DNA of 64,000 nt, from assembly GCF_030719215.1 (NCBI RefSeq), contig NZ_CP120983.1, forward strand, positions 7,812,001 through 7,876,000, in the 5' to 3' direction. The position numbers and the translations under genes are program-made. The notes below the pieces were generated by a model. That model was not told the origin of the DNA. It was given only the letters and a program-made list of their open reading frames with translations, and searched no databases. How positions within the stretch are numbered: position 1 is the first letter of the stretch; each line of letters begins with the position of its first letter. Positions 33,251-41,532 of this stretch are shown here, piece after piece. The DNA comes from Streptomyces sp. Alt3 (lineage in GTDB: Bacteria > Actinomycetota > Actinomycetes > Streptomycetales > Streptomycetaceae).

Positions 33251-33982
33251 GTGACCGACTACGCACAGGCTGATCCCGCAGCTCCCGTCCGAGCCGACAT
33301 CGTTCTGCCCTGCCTCGACGAGGCCGAGGCCCTGCCCCGAGTACTGTCCCGCGTCCCCGACGGGTGGCGTGCCATCGTCGTCGACAACGGCTCCACCGAC
33401 GGTTCGGCGGAGATCGCCCGTTCGCTCGGTGCGACCGTCGTGCACGAACCGCGCCGCGGCTTCGGCTCCGCCTGCCACGCCGGACTGCTCGCCGCCGAGG
33501 CCGAGTACGTGTGTTTCTGCGACTGCGACGGCTCCCTGGACCCCGCGCTGCTCACCGGGTTCGTCCGTCGCGTCGCCGAGGGGCAGTGTGACCTGCTCCT
33601 CGGCCGGCGACGGCCCACCACCCAGGGCGCATGGCCCCCGCACGCCAGGGCGGGGAACTTCGCCCTGTCCAGGATGATGCGCCGCCGTACCGGCCTGCGG
33701 CTGCACGACCTCGGCCCGATGAGAGCCGTGCGCCGGGAGGCGCTGCTGGCACTCGACCTGACGGACCGTCGCAGCGGCTACCCCCTGGAGATGGTGGTGC
33801 GCGCCTCGGACGCCGGACTCCGCGTCGCGGAGACGGACGTGCCCTACCTGCCCCGGACGGGCAGGTCCAAGGTCACGGGCACCTGGCGGGGGACGTGGCA
33901 CGCGGTGCGGGACATGCGCGCGGTGCTGCGGCAGCCGGAGTTCCGGACGCCCCGGAGCATCAGGGCGGAGGCGACCCGATGA
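33251..33982 (+). CDS. Glycosyltransferase family 2
   Basis: A 243-residue GT-A fold transferase without membrane helices. DIVLPCLDEAEALPRVL, VVDNGSTDGSAEIA and the metal-binding FCDCDGSLD (DxD-like) are present, with RTGRSKVTGTWRGT at the C-terminus as in dolichol-phosphate-mannose-synthase-like enzymes. GTG 33251 is chosen for the GGGTGG site five bases upstream; a GTG at 33242 would add three residues. TAGGGT at 33238 could be a -10 box. It overlaps the next gene by four bases. Confidence 0.9.
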   Translation: MTDYAQADPAAPVRADIVLPCLDEAEALPRVLSRVPDGWRAIVVDNGSTDGSAEIARSLGATVVHEPRRGFGSACHAGLLAAEAEYVCFCDCDGSLDPALLTGFVRRVAEGQCDLLLGRRRPTTQGAWPPHARAGNFALSRMMRRRTGLRLHDLGPMRAVRREALLALDLTDRRSGYPLEMVVRASDAGLRVAETDVPYLPRTGRSKVTGTWRGTWHAVRDMRAVLRQPEFRTPRSIRAEATR

Positions 33983-34647
33983 GTGCGCCCGCACCGTGTC
34001 AGGGAGCGACGACATTGCTGGTCATCGCCAAGGAGCCGGTTCCGGGCCGGGTCAAGACCCGGCTCACACCGCCCTTCAGCCCCGGTGAGGCGGCGGAGCT
34101 GGCCACCGCGGCCCTGGAGGACACGTTGCGGACCGTCCTCACCCTGCCCGCACGGCGGCGCGTCCTGGTCCTCGACGGACACCCCGGTGCCTGGACACCA
34201 CCGGGCTTCGACGTCCTGCCGCAGTGCGCGGGAACCCTCGACGAACGCATCGCGGCGGCCTTCGGCACCTGTTCGGGTCCCGCCCTCCTCATCGGGATGG
34301 ACACCCCCCAGATCACGCCCGCCCTGCTGGCGCCGGCGCTGGCCGAGGACGCCTGGGACGGCTGCGACGCCTGGTTCGGACCCGCCGAGGACGGAGGCTT
34401 CTGGGCCCTCGGCCTCGCCGTACCCGACCCCGGCCTCGTACGTGGCGTACCGATGTCCCGCCCCGGCACGGGCGAGATCCAGCGGGCCCGTCTGACGGAC
34501 GCGGGGCTCACGGTGCGGAACCTGCCGCCCCTGCGCGACGTGGACACGGCCGAGGACGCGCGGTACGTCGCCGACGCAGCGCCGCACGGATCGTTCGCCG
34601 AGACGCTCGACCGCCTGGACCGCCTGGACCGGGTGGTGGTCCGGTGA
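33979..34647 (+). CDS. DUF2064 / TIGR04282-type nucleotidyl- or glycosyltransferase
   Basis: A 222-residue GT-A-like protein: LLVIAKEPVPGRVKTRL (family signature near the N-terminus), LLIGMDTPQITPALL and PAEDGGFWALGL. The family is named for arsenosugar biosynthesis in some bacteria but here sits beside GT2 and methyltransferase genes; its reaction is not established. ATG 33979 overlaps the GT2 stop and GTG of the next gene overlaps its own, so the three are translationally coupled. Confidence 0.88.
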   Translation: MSAPAPCQGATTLLVIAKEPVPGRVKTRLTPPFSPGEAAELATAALEDTLRTVLTLPARRRVLVLDGHPGAWTPPGFDVLPQCAGTLDERIAAAFGTCSGPALLIGMDTPQITPALLAPALAEDAWDGCDAWFGPAEDGGFWALGLAVPDPGLVRGVPMSRPGTGEIQRARLTDAGLTVRNLPPLRDVDTAEDARYVADAAPHGSFAETLDRLDRLDRVVVR

Positions 34648-35429
34648 GCACCGTACTGCCCCCGGCCGGCCCGGGCGCGGCGGCCAGCTGGGCAGCCGAT
34701 CCGTACGGGCGGGCCCTGAGCCGGGGCCGTGGTCCCCTCTTCCTCCGGGGCATGGACGGATGGCTGCTGCCGCTGGACGTCGAACGCTGGTGCGCCGCCG
34801 CCGACGCCGCCGACCTGTCGGCCCTGCGCCGTTGCGAGGGACCGGTCATCGACATCGGCTGCGGGCCCGGGCGCCTGGTCGCCGCCCTGGCCGCGCGCGG
34901 ACACCGGGCCCTGGGCATCGACGTCAGCGAAGCCGCCGTCGGACGCACCCGGCGGACCGGCGGCGCGGCACTCCGGCGCAGCGTGTTCGAGCCGCTCCCG
35001 GGCGAAGGCCGCTGGGGAACCGCCCTGCTCGTCGACGGCAACATCGGGATCGGCGGTGACCCCCGCGTGCTGCTCCGGCGGATCGCCACCGTGCTGGCCC
35101 CGGGCGGCCTGCTCATCACGGAGGCCGCGCCGCACGACGTGGACGAGCGGGTCCGGGTGCGCCTCGACGACGGCCGTGAGCAGGCCGGTACCGCCCCTCA
35201 TTTCCCCTGGGCCCGGGTCGGCGTGTCCGCCCTGCTCCTGCACGCGCGGTCGCAGAGCTGGAAGCCCGTCGGTCAGTGGGAGGCCGACGGCCGTCCGTTC
35301 CTCGCCCTGCGGCGCGCCCGGACGGTCCGCACGACGAGCCAGGACGCCGACACGGCGAACAGCGCCGCGGTGATGAGCAGCCAGTTGCCCAGGAACCTGT
35401 CGGGGGACATCCCGCTCGCCGGCTCGTAG
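34644..35429 (+). CDS. Class I SAM-dependent methyltransferase
   Basis: A 261-residue methyltransferase. Motif I VIDIGCGPGRLV lies near residues 69-80, followed by LGIDVSEAAV (motif II Asp) and LAPGGLLITEA (post-motif III). The GTG start overlaps the upstream stop (GTGA). The last 50 or so residues after FLALRRA (TVRTTSQDADTANS and onward) look non-conserved and are encoded opposite the 3' end of the convergent membrane-protein gene; the ancestral stop may have been lost. Substrate is probably a lipid-linked or sugar intermediate of this cluster. Confidence 0.87.
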   Translation: MSTVLPPAGPGAAASWAADPYGRALSRGRGPLFLRGMDGWLLPLDVERWCAAADAADLSALRRCEGPVIDIGCGPGRLVAALAARGHRALGIDVSEAAVGRTRRTGGAALRRSVFEPLPGEGRWGTALLVDGNIGIGGDPRVLLRRIATVLAPGGLLITEAAPHDVDERVRVRLDDGREQAGTAPHFPWARVGVSALLLHARSQSWKPVGQWEADGRPFLALRRARTVRTTSQDADTANSAAVMSSQLPRNLSGDIPLAGS

Positions 35430-35740
35430 CGCTCGGCGTGACGGGTGATCAGGGGGAACCACATCAACAGGAGCAGTCCGGACAGGAGGAGGGGCACCCG
35501 CACGAAGTTCACCAGGCCGGGGCGGCGCGGGAAGGGGACCCGCAGGGCCCGGTCCGCGGCCGAGTACAGCGGCACCAGCACCAGGTCGTGCACCAGGGCG
35601 GCGCCCACGAACCACACCAGGATCAAGAGGGTCTCCCCGTCGAGCAGCCGTACACCGGCGTATCCCGCGAGGGCGAAGGAGGAGACCATCAGGAGCAGAT
35701 GCAGCGGTCCCTCCCCGTACCAGCGGCGCAGGACCCTCAT
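35273..35740 (-). CDS. Small polytopic membrane protein
   Basis: A 155-residue protein with four hydrophobic segments (LHLLLMVSSFALAGYAGV, LLILVWFVGAALVHDLVLV, LVNFVRVPLLLSGLLLLMWF, LGNWLLITAALFAVSASWLVV). ATG 35740 overlaps the stop of the molybdopterin gene (ATGA), so it is coupled to it; an in-frame ATG at 35773 is less likely. No family recognised. Its 3' part overlaps the methyltransferase on the other strand by 157 bases. Confidence 0.8.
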   Translation of the reverse strand: MRVLRRWYGEGPLHLLLMVSSFALAGYAGVRLLDGETLLILVWFVGAALVHDLVLVPLYSAADRALRVPFPRRPGLVNFVRVPLLLSGLLLLMWFPLITRHAERYEPASGMSPDRFLGNWLLITAALFAVSASWLVVRTVRARRRARNGRPSASH

Positions 35741-37008
35741 CGCGGCTCTCCGAACGTCAGACGGCTCACCCATTTGGTGTTCATCACGCCGGGGGCGGCC
35801 GGCACGATGACGCGTGCCGGAAACCCGTGGTCGGGTGAGAGGTCCTCACCGTTGACTCCCAGCGCCAGGAGCGAATCCGGGTCCCGCACCTGGTTATCCC
35901 TGAGAGCCACCGACCTGAAGGGCCCGCTCCGCTGGAGGGACTCCACCAGCACTCCCGGCGCTCCGTCCGGGAAGCCCGCGAGCACGGCGAGATCACGCAG
36001 ACGGACCCCACGCCACCACTGGTCGGATGTCGACCAGCCCTCCACGCAGGCGATCGGCAGCGCCGCGCTGTGCTGCCGCATGGAAAGCAACTGCGCCCGG
36101 GACAGCCGCGTCTCCCCGGCCGGCCCGACGATCGTGAGCCGCCAGTCCGCCCCGGTCTCCGCCGGGATGATGCCCACCTCGGCGGCGGTCTTGTTGATCT
36201 GGAACCCGTTGGGCCCCGTCCCCGGTTCGGCGCCGCCGCGTGGGGTCAGCAGCGCGGTCTTCCGCAGCCCGTCGTCGAAGCTCCGTCCGGCCGACGTGAC
36301 CAGGAGGAGCAGCGAGCCCGCCCCCACCACCGTCAGGGCACCGCGCCGGGAGAGGGTCGGAGCGGCGGGGGCCGGGGAGGCCAGTTCGTCCTGCGCCGCG
36401 GGAAGCCCGCGGCGCAGGACGCGCAGCGCACGCGGCAGCTTGAGGAACGTATGGGCCAGGAACGCGGCGAAGAAGACCCAGGCCCCGTAGAAGTGCAGCG
36501 GGTAGAAGGACCCGGGGAACAGGTACTCCAACTGGATGTTGAGCAGACCGGTGACGAACTGGAAGAGGGCGCCACCCACCAGCAGCAGCACCGACAGACG
36601 CTCCAGGGCGTGTCCGGCCGACCGTGCGGGAGGCAGGGCGAACAGCTTCGGGACCACCGACCACAGCTTGGCCAGCAGGACGGGCACGAGCACGATGCCC
36701 AGGGTGACGTGCACCCCCTGGGTCAGCCGGTACAGCCAGTGGGGCCCTGTGGGCCAGTCGAAGAGGTAGAAGCCGAGCAGACCCTTCGCCGGTGTCTTGT
36801 CGTTCACCATGGCGAGGTCCGGGTTGTACGCCGCGTAGGAGAGGAGACCGGTCACGAACAGCAGGGTGATACCGGCCAGCAGCACCACGCCGAGCACGGC
36901 GGTGAACCGGACCCCGCGCACCGGACTGCGCCAGAAGGCGGGTCCGGTGGGGAGGGGAAAAGGGGGAAGAGGGAGGTGTGCACCGGTTCGCTGACGTCTG
37001 TCGCCCAT
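35737..37008 (-). CDS. Molybdopterin oxidoreductase fused to a membrane cytochrome b-like domain
   Basis: A 423-residue protein. Residues about 30-205 hold four or five membrane helices with His residues placed as in cytochrome b561-like domains (WLYRLTQGVHVTLG, PLHFYGAWVFFAAFLAHTFL). A twin-arginine-like LSRRGALTVVGAGSLLLLV at about 220-240 precedes a sulfite-oxidase-type Mo domain with the Mo-ligand Cys in PIACVEGWS. The C-terminal dimerisation domain is absent. Electrons would pass from the Mo site through haem to the membrane. ATG 37008 is probably leaderless, with TAACGT as a -10 about seven bases upstream. Substrate unknown. Confidence 0.87.
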   Translation of the reverse strand: MGDRRQRTGAHLPLPPFPLPTGPAFWRSPVRGVRFTAVLGVVLLAGITLLFVTGLLSYAAYNPDLAMVNDKTPAKGLLGFYLFDWPTGPHWLYRLTQGVHVTLGIVLVPVLLAKLWSVVPKLFALPPARSAGHALERLSVLLLVGGALFQFVTGLLNIQLEYLFPGSFYPLHFYGAWVFFAAFLAHTFLKLPRALRVLRRGLPAAQDELASPAPAAPTLSRRGALTVVGAGSLLLLVTSAGRSFDDGLRKTALLTPRGGAEPGTGPNGFQINKTAAEVGIIPAETGADWRLTIVGPAGETRLSRAQLLSMRQHSAALPIACVEGWSTSDQWWRGVRLRDLAVLAGFPDGAPGVLVESLQRSGPFRSVALRDNQVRDPDSLLALGVNGEDLSPDHGFPARVIVPAAPGVMNTKWVSRLTFGEPR

Positions 37009-37077
37009 GCGCCGACGTTATGCGGGGGACACCGCTCCGAGAGGGTAGCGACTCCTGACGAAAGTCCGAGCCGGCGC

Positions 37078-37166
37078 CCGGACGGCCCCGCCGATCGATC
37101 TGACGGTCGTGTGACGCGGGGGCGTCGCAGCGCCCGTCGGGCACCGTGGATGCGTAGCGTGCCCGG
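37078..37166 (+). promoter_or_regulatory. Promoter region of the polytopic protein gene, similar to the one at 31953
   Basis: Contains CCGGACGGCCCCG (37078-37090), ACGGTCGTGTGACG (37103-37116) and TAGCGT (37155-37160) seven bases before GTG 37167. It matches the region before 32041 in order and spacing. It lies within the 158-base divergent gap that also serves the molybdopterin gene. Confidence 0.6.
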
Positions 37167-38570
37167 GTGACGACCGAGCAGCGCGGCGACCGCCTCCGCA
37201 CCTTCGAACCCCTCGTTCCCGACCGCCCCGCCGGTCGCCGACGGGACCTGGCATCGGCCGTGGCGGGGGCCCTGCTGGTCGCCGTGGCCGCGGTGGTCGG
37301 ATGGGTGATCCAGGAGGGCGACGGCAGCCTGCAGGTCCACTGGCCGCCCCTGCTCGCCTCCTGGGACCCGCACGTGGGTCCCGGCACCCCGCTCGCCCTG
37401 GGGGTCGCGGTCGCGGTCGTGGCGTACGGGCCACGCCTCGCGGCCGCGCTTCCCTGGCGCGGGCTGCTCCTCACCTGCTGGGCCGGTTCGGTGGCCTGGA
37501 TCCTGTCGCTCGCACTCATCGAGGGCTGGTACCGGGGCGTGGCGCGCCGGCTGACCACCAAGCACGAGTACCTGCGGGTGATCGACCGCTTCGACGACAT
37601 CGGTGCCGCGCTGCGCGGCTTCACCGACCACATCGTGATCGGCCCGCCCGGCAACTGGCCCGCACATGTCGCGGGTCACCCGCCGGGCGCCACCCTCACC
37701 TTCGTCGGCCTGGACCGGATCGGGCTCGGAGGCGGCGCCTGGGCGGGCATGTGGTGCATCGTGCTCGGCGGTTCCGCCGCCGCCGCCGTGCTGGTCGCCC
37801 TGCGTGCCCTGACGGGCGAACACCTCGCTCGGCGTGCGGCCCCGTTCCTGGTCCTGGCCCCCTTCGCCGTATGGGCGGGGACATCGGCGGACGGCTACTT
37901 CACCGCTGTGGCGGCCTGGTCCGTGGCGCTGCTGGCACTCGCGGCGACCCGTACGGTCAGGTTCCCGGCGGCGGCCGCACTCGCCTCCGGGCTCCTGTTC
38001 GGGTTCACCTGCTATCTCAGCTACGGTCTGACGCTCATCGTGGTCCTGCCGGCCGCCGTACTGGCCCTCACCCGCACCGTGCGCCCCCTCGGTCCCTTCC
38101 TGCTCGGCGCGCTGGCCGCGCCGGTGGCCTTCACCCTGGCGGGATTCAACTGGTGGGAGGCCTACCACCTGCTGGTGGAGCGCTACTACCAGGGCGCGGG
38201 CGGAGTCCGCCCCTTCTCCTACTGGGTCTGGGGGAACCTCGCCTGCGCCACACTGGCAGCCGGACTCGCCACCGTGGCGGGACTGCGGCGCGCGGTGGCG
38301 TCCGCCCCCTCCGGGGCGCGCGGGCTGCTCTCCGGCACCGCTACCGGGGCTCAACGGCTGGCGTTCCTGAGCCTCGCCGCCCTGCTGGCCGTCGCCGTCG
38401 CCGATCTGTCCGGGATGAGCAAGGCGGAGACCGAGCGCATCTGGCAGCCCTTCGTCCTCTGGCTGATGCCTGCCGCCGCGCTGCTCCCGGGCATCGACCG
38501 GCGTCGCTGGCTGGCGGCCCAGGCCGCTGTCGCCCTGCTGGTCAACCATCTGCTGTGGACCGGCTGGTGA
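37167..38570 (+). CDS. Polytopic membrane protein, possible GT-C glycosyltransferase
   Basis: A 467-residue protein with about eleven membrane helices and an acidic/aromatic first extracellular loop (EGWYRGVARRLTTKHEYLRVIDRFDDIG) plus HVAGHPPGATLTFVGLDRIG, the kind of loop that carries the catalytic acids of lipid-linked GT-C enzymes such as ArnT/PMT or arabinosyltransferases. That resemblance is topological, not a sequence match I can vouch for. GTG 37167 is probably leaderless. It would be the membrane transferase or flippase-like step of the cluster. Confidence 0.82.
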   Translation: MTTEQRGDRLRTFEPLVPDRPAGRRRDLASAVAGALLVAVAAVVGWVIQEGDGSLQVHWPPLLASWDPHVGPGTPLALGVAVAVVAYGPRLAAALPWRGLLLTCWAGSVAWILSLALIEGWYRGVARRLTTKHEYLRVIDRFDDIGAALRGFTDHIVIGPPGNWPAHVAGHPPGATLTFVGLDRIGLGGGAWAGMWCIVLGGSAAAAVLVALRALTGEHLARRAAPFLVLAPFAVWAGTSADGYFTAVAAWSVALLALAATRTVRFPAAAALASGLLFGFTCYLSYGLTLIVVLPAAVLALTRTVRPLGPFLLGALAAPVAFTLAGFNWWEAYHLLVERYYQGAGGVRPFSYWVWGNLACATLAAGLATVAGLRRAVASAPSGARGLLSGTATGAQRLAFLSLAALLAVAVADLSGMSKAETERIWQPFVLWLMPAAALLPGIDRRRWLAAQAAVALLVNHLLWTGW

Positions 38571-38582
38571 GAGGAACACCCC

Positions 38583-38632
38583 CGCCCGGCCGGCGTCAGC
38601 CCACCGGAACGGCAGTTCGGGCGGGCCGGGCG
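38583..38632. terminator. Probable terminator
   Basis: CGCCCGGCC (38583-38591) and GGCCGGGCG (38624-38632) form a 9-bp stem just after the polytopic protein gene; the gap continues G/C-rich to the GH26 gene and may hold a second hairpin for it. Confidence 0.6.
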
Positions 38633-38740
38633 CCGAAGGTCTCGCGGCCCCGGGGCCCGGCCCGGCCGGCGACTGGCCGCCGCCCGCCGTGGCGGCAGCC
38701 ACGGCGCCGGGAACGCGCGGCGGGCACCACCAGCCGGCTC

Positions 38741-39937
38741 TCAGTCGCGCACACAGAACTCGCGGTCGGTCAGCCACTGGCCGAACCAGTCGTCCAGCGG
38801 GACGGTGAGGCACCATTCGGGGTCGTTCACGTCCGGGGTGGGCACCGTCGGGGCGGGCTCGTCGGGCACGGGCGTCGTCGGTGTCGCGCTCGGTTCGGCA
38901 GCGGGCGCCGAGGGCTCGGTGGCGTCCGGCAGCCCGCTCAGCATCTCGCGGAACACCTTCGAGGACTCGGGGTTGTCGGCGCACTGCCACACCCCGTGCG
39001 GGCAGTAGTCCGTGATCGTCTGGTAGACCGGCTTGTGCAGGTCCATCCACTCCAGCATGCGGCGCATGTACTCGGGGTTGTCGCCGTTGCGGAACAGCCC
39101 CCACTCGGGGAAGGAGATCGGCTTGCCGTGCTCGGCGGCGAAGTCGACCTGCTTCTGCAGGCCGTACGGTTCGCTCACCTGCTCGTCGAAGGTCCGAGCC
39201 GGAGGCTGGTCGTACGAGTCCATGCCGATGATGTCCACGACGTCGTCGCCCGGGTAGCACTCCGTCCAGGGCACCGCGTCCAGTCCACGGCTCGGTGCGA
39301 AGTCGAACCGGAACTCCTGGCCGGAGACGGACCGCATCGCGGTGACGATGCGGTTCCAGTACGCCTTCCACGCGACCGGATCGGGCCCGCAACGGTGCGT
39401 GTACGTCGTGCCGTTCATCTCCCACCCGAGGACGATCACCGTGTCCGGGATCCCCAGCCGGACCAGACGCTCGGCCAGCCGGCGGAAGTGCTCGTCGAAC
39501 TGCCCCTGGGCACCGGCCCGGAGCAGGCCCCGTACCTCCTCGTCGGAGACACGATCCTCGTTCCGTTCCAGCATCGGTGTGTTGAGGACGAGCATCCGGT
39601 CCTCGGCGGCCTTCCGCCAGGCCGCCCAGGAGGCGAGGAAGCCGGGACGGCCCTCGATGTTCTCCCACAGGTCGCCCGGCAGATAGGTGTGCCCGACCCT
39701 CAGCTCCGTACCGCCCAGCCAGCGCGACAGCTCCGCCATCCGCTGCACGCCCTGCGGCCCGTAGTCCAGATAGGCGCCGACGGCAGTCGTCCCACCGGGC
39801 TCCGGCGCTCCCTGGGCGTCGCTCCTGCCGCTCCGGGGGTCCGAGGCGTCGTGGTCGGCGAGGACCGCGCCGCCGACGAGGAGGCAGAGCGCGGTCGCCC
39901 CGATGCCGAACTTGGTGAGACGGCGCTGTACGGGCAC
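38741..39937 (-). CDS. Secreted GH26-family glycoside hydrolase
   Basis: A 398-residue exported enzyme. Residues 1-28 (basic, then FGIGATALCLLVGGAVLA) form a signal peptide or anchor. The (beta/alpha)8 barrel shows the acid/base Glu in VLGWEMNGT and the nucleophile Glu in SFPEWGLF, typical of clan GH-A family 26 (beta-mannanases and exopolysaccharide-associated members). After about residue 330 comes a Pro/Ala/Thr/Ser-rich linker and a short Cys-containing tail (WCLTVPLDDWFGQWL). GTG 39937 has AGGAGG upstream. Its likely target is a surface polysaccharide such as the one made by the operon at 43-52 kb. Confidence 0.88.
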   Translation of the reverse strand: MPVQRRLTKFGIGATALCLLVGGAVLADHDASDPRSGRSDAQGAPEPGGTTAVGAYLDYGPQGVQRMAELSRWLGGTELRVGHTYLPGDLWENIEGRPGFLASWAAWRKAAEDRMLVLNTPMLERNEDRVSDEEVRGLLRAGAQGQFDEHFRRLAERLVRLGIPDTVIVLGWEMNGTTYTHRCGPDPVAWKAYWNRIVTAMRSVSGQEFRFDFAPSRGLDAVPWTECYPGDDVVDIIGMDSYDQPPARTFDEQVSEPYGLQKQVDFAAEHGKPISFPEWGLFRNGDNPEYMRRMLEWMDLHKPVYQTITDYCPHGVWQCADNPESSKVFREMLSGLPDATEPSAPAAEPSATPTTPVPDEPAPTVPTPDVNDPEWCLTVPLDDWFGQWLTDREFCVRD

Positions 39938-40048
39938 GGATCCTCCTAGGACTGCGGCCTGACTCCGACGCTGTCGACCCTAAGGAGAAGGATTCAACAA
40001 TGGGCTGCGGTACCGCCCGTCAATAGACCATTCGCGACACACGCTGCC

Positions 40049-41338
40049 TCATCGCGGGCCGTTCGGGTGACTCCGCAGGAACGTGAAAGGGAGGGCGCCG
40101 ACGCGGTTGTCGAAATTCGAGTCGACCAGGACAGGCCCGCCCGAAGTCCGTACCCCTCCCGGACGTGTGAGCATTTCGCGGAAGAGGGCTTTCATCTCCA
40201 GCTTCGCCAGATGTGCCCCCAGACAATGATGGGGACCTCCTCCGCCGTATCCGAGGTGCGGATTGGGGGACCGGGTGATGTCGAATTGATCGGGATTCTC
40301 GAACACGGCCGCGTCCCGGTTGGCGGACGCGTAGAGGAGCACGACCTTCTCCCCGGGAAGAAAGGTGTGGCCGCCGAGTGCGCATTCGGCGGCCACGGTC
40401 CGGCGGAACTGGATGATCGGCGTCGAGTGACGGACGATCTCGTCGACCGCGCCGTCGGCGTAACGGTCGAAGTCGGACTCCAGGAGGGTCCGCTGGTCCG
40501 GGTGGGCGCTCAGCAGGACCAGCCCGTGCGCGATCGCGTTCCGGGTGGTCTCCACACCGGCGACGAGGAGCAGCGAGAAGAACGCGCCGAGCTGACGCGA
40601 GGACAGGGCCTGCCCGTCGACGTCCGCCCGGACGAGCGCCGAGATCACGTCGTCGGCCGGGGCCCGGCGCCGGTCACGGGCGATGCCCGCCATCTCCAGC
40701 TGCATACGGGCCAGGGAGCGCAGACCCCGCCCCGGAACGCGGAGCCGGGCGCGGCCACGCCGTTGGACCCCGACGTACTCCGACGCGTGGTCGATCCGCG
40801 CAGCGATGGCGGACCGGTGGCGCGCAGGAATGCCCATCAGGTCGCAGATGACCTCGAACGGCATGCGTGAGGGGGCCGAGCGCATGAAGTCGCCCGGGCC
40901 CTCGGCGATCGCCTCGTCCACCAGCCGCCGGGCGACGGCCTCGATGTTCTCCTCGGCTGCGGCCAGCAGCCTGGGCGTGAAGGCGCGCGAGATGGTCCTG
41001 CGAAGCCCGGCGTGCTCGGCGCCGTCCATGTTCACCATGGAGTTGCCGAACACCGCCTTGGCCCAGGGGGCCGGTTCCGGGACGGTGACCCCGGGGGCAC
41101 TGGCGAAGACCTGCGGCTGACGGCTTGCCGCCCGCACGTCTGCGTGCCTCACCAACACGCGGAACGGCGTGCGCGATCCCGTACGAGGCGTGAAGCGGAC
41201 CGGCGCGTCGAGTTCCCTCAGCCGTGCGAACGCCGACAGCCGTTCCGTCCGCGGGAGCCGCCAGAAAGCCGGATCGGCCAGATCGGCTCCCGCTGTCCCT
41301 CGCGCGCGGTCGGTGGGCACCTGCGTCGGCGCGTTCAT
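40049..41338 (-). CDS. Cytochrome P450
   Basis: A 429-residue bacterial P450. The I-helix motif AGVETTRN, the ExxR-type region EIVRHSTPIIQFRRT, and the haem-binding loop GGGGPHHCLGAHLAKLE with the proximal Cys are conserved. ATG 41338 is the family-like start; the open frame upstream is not coding. It is divergent from melC1-melC2 with a 194-base gap, so the two may share control. Some Streptomyces P450s act on aromatic phenols in pigment formation; a link to melanin is suggested by position only. No ferredoxin gene adjoins. Confidence 0.93.
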   Translation of the reverse strand: MNAPTQVPTDRARGTAGADLADPAFWRLPRTERLSAFARLRELDAPVRFTPRTGSRTPFRVLVRHADVRAASRQPQVFASAPGVTVPEPAPWAKAVFGNSMVNMDGAEHAGLRRTISRAFTPRLLAAAEENIEAVARRLVDEAIAEGPGDFMRSAPSRMPFEVICDLMGIPARHRSAIAARIDHASEYVGVQRRGRARLRVPGRGLRSLARMQLEMAGIARDRRRAPADDVISALVRADVDGQALSSRQLGAFFSLLLVAGVETTRNAIAHGLVLLSAHPDQRTLLESDFDRYADGAVDEIVRHSTPIIQFRRTVAAECALGGHTFLPGEKVVLLYASANRDAAVFENPDQFDITRSPNPHLGYGGGGPHHCLGAHLAKLEMKALFREMLTRPGGVRTSGGPVLVDSNFDNRVGALPFTFLRSHPNGPR

Positions 41339-41532
41339 GCACAACCTCCGGGAGTTCGGACGGCCATGGTTGCCCGCCCGGCGGCGCCCGGCGGCCGACA
41401 CGGCCGGACGGGCGTGAGGAATTCCCACGGTCGCGCGATGTCCGGCGCATGAGAGAACCGTTCGCGCCCCGTCTCGTTGCCCACTGGAGCGAGATGTCTC
41501 GCAGGAGCTGACGAGAGGGAGGTACACCCACC

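Noticed and set aside
36852..39668. Minus-strand open frame of 938 codons
   Set aside because: Lies antisense to the polytopic protein gene and out of frame with GH26 and the Mo gene; composition is shadow-like.
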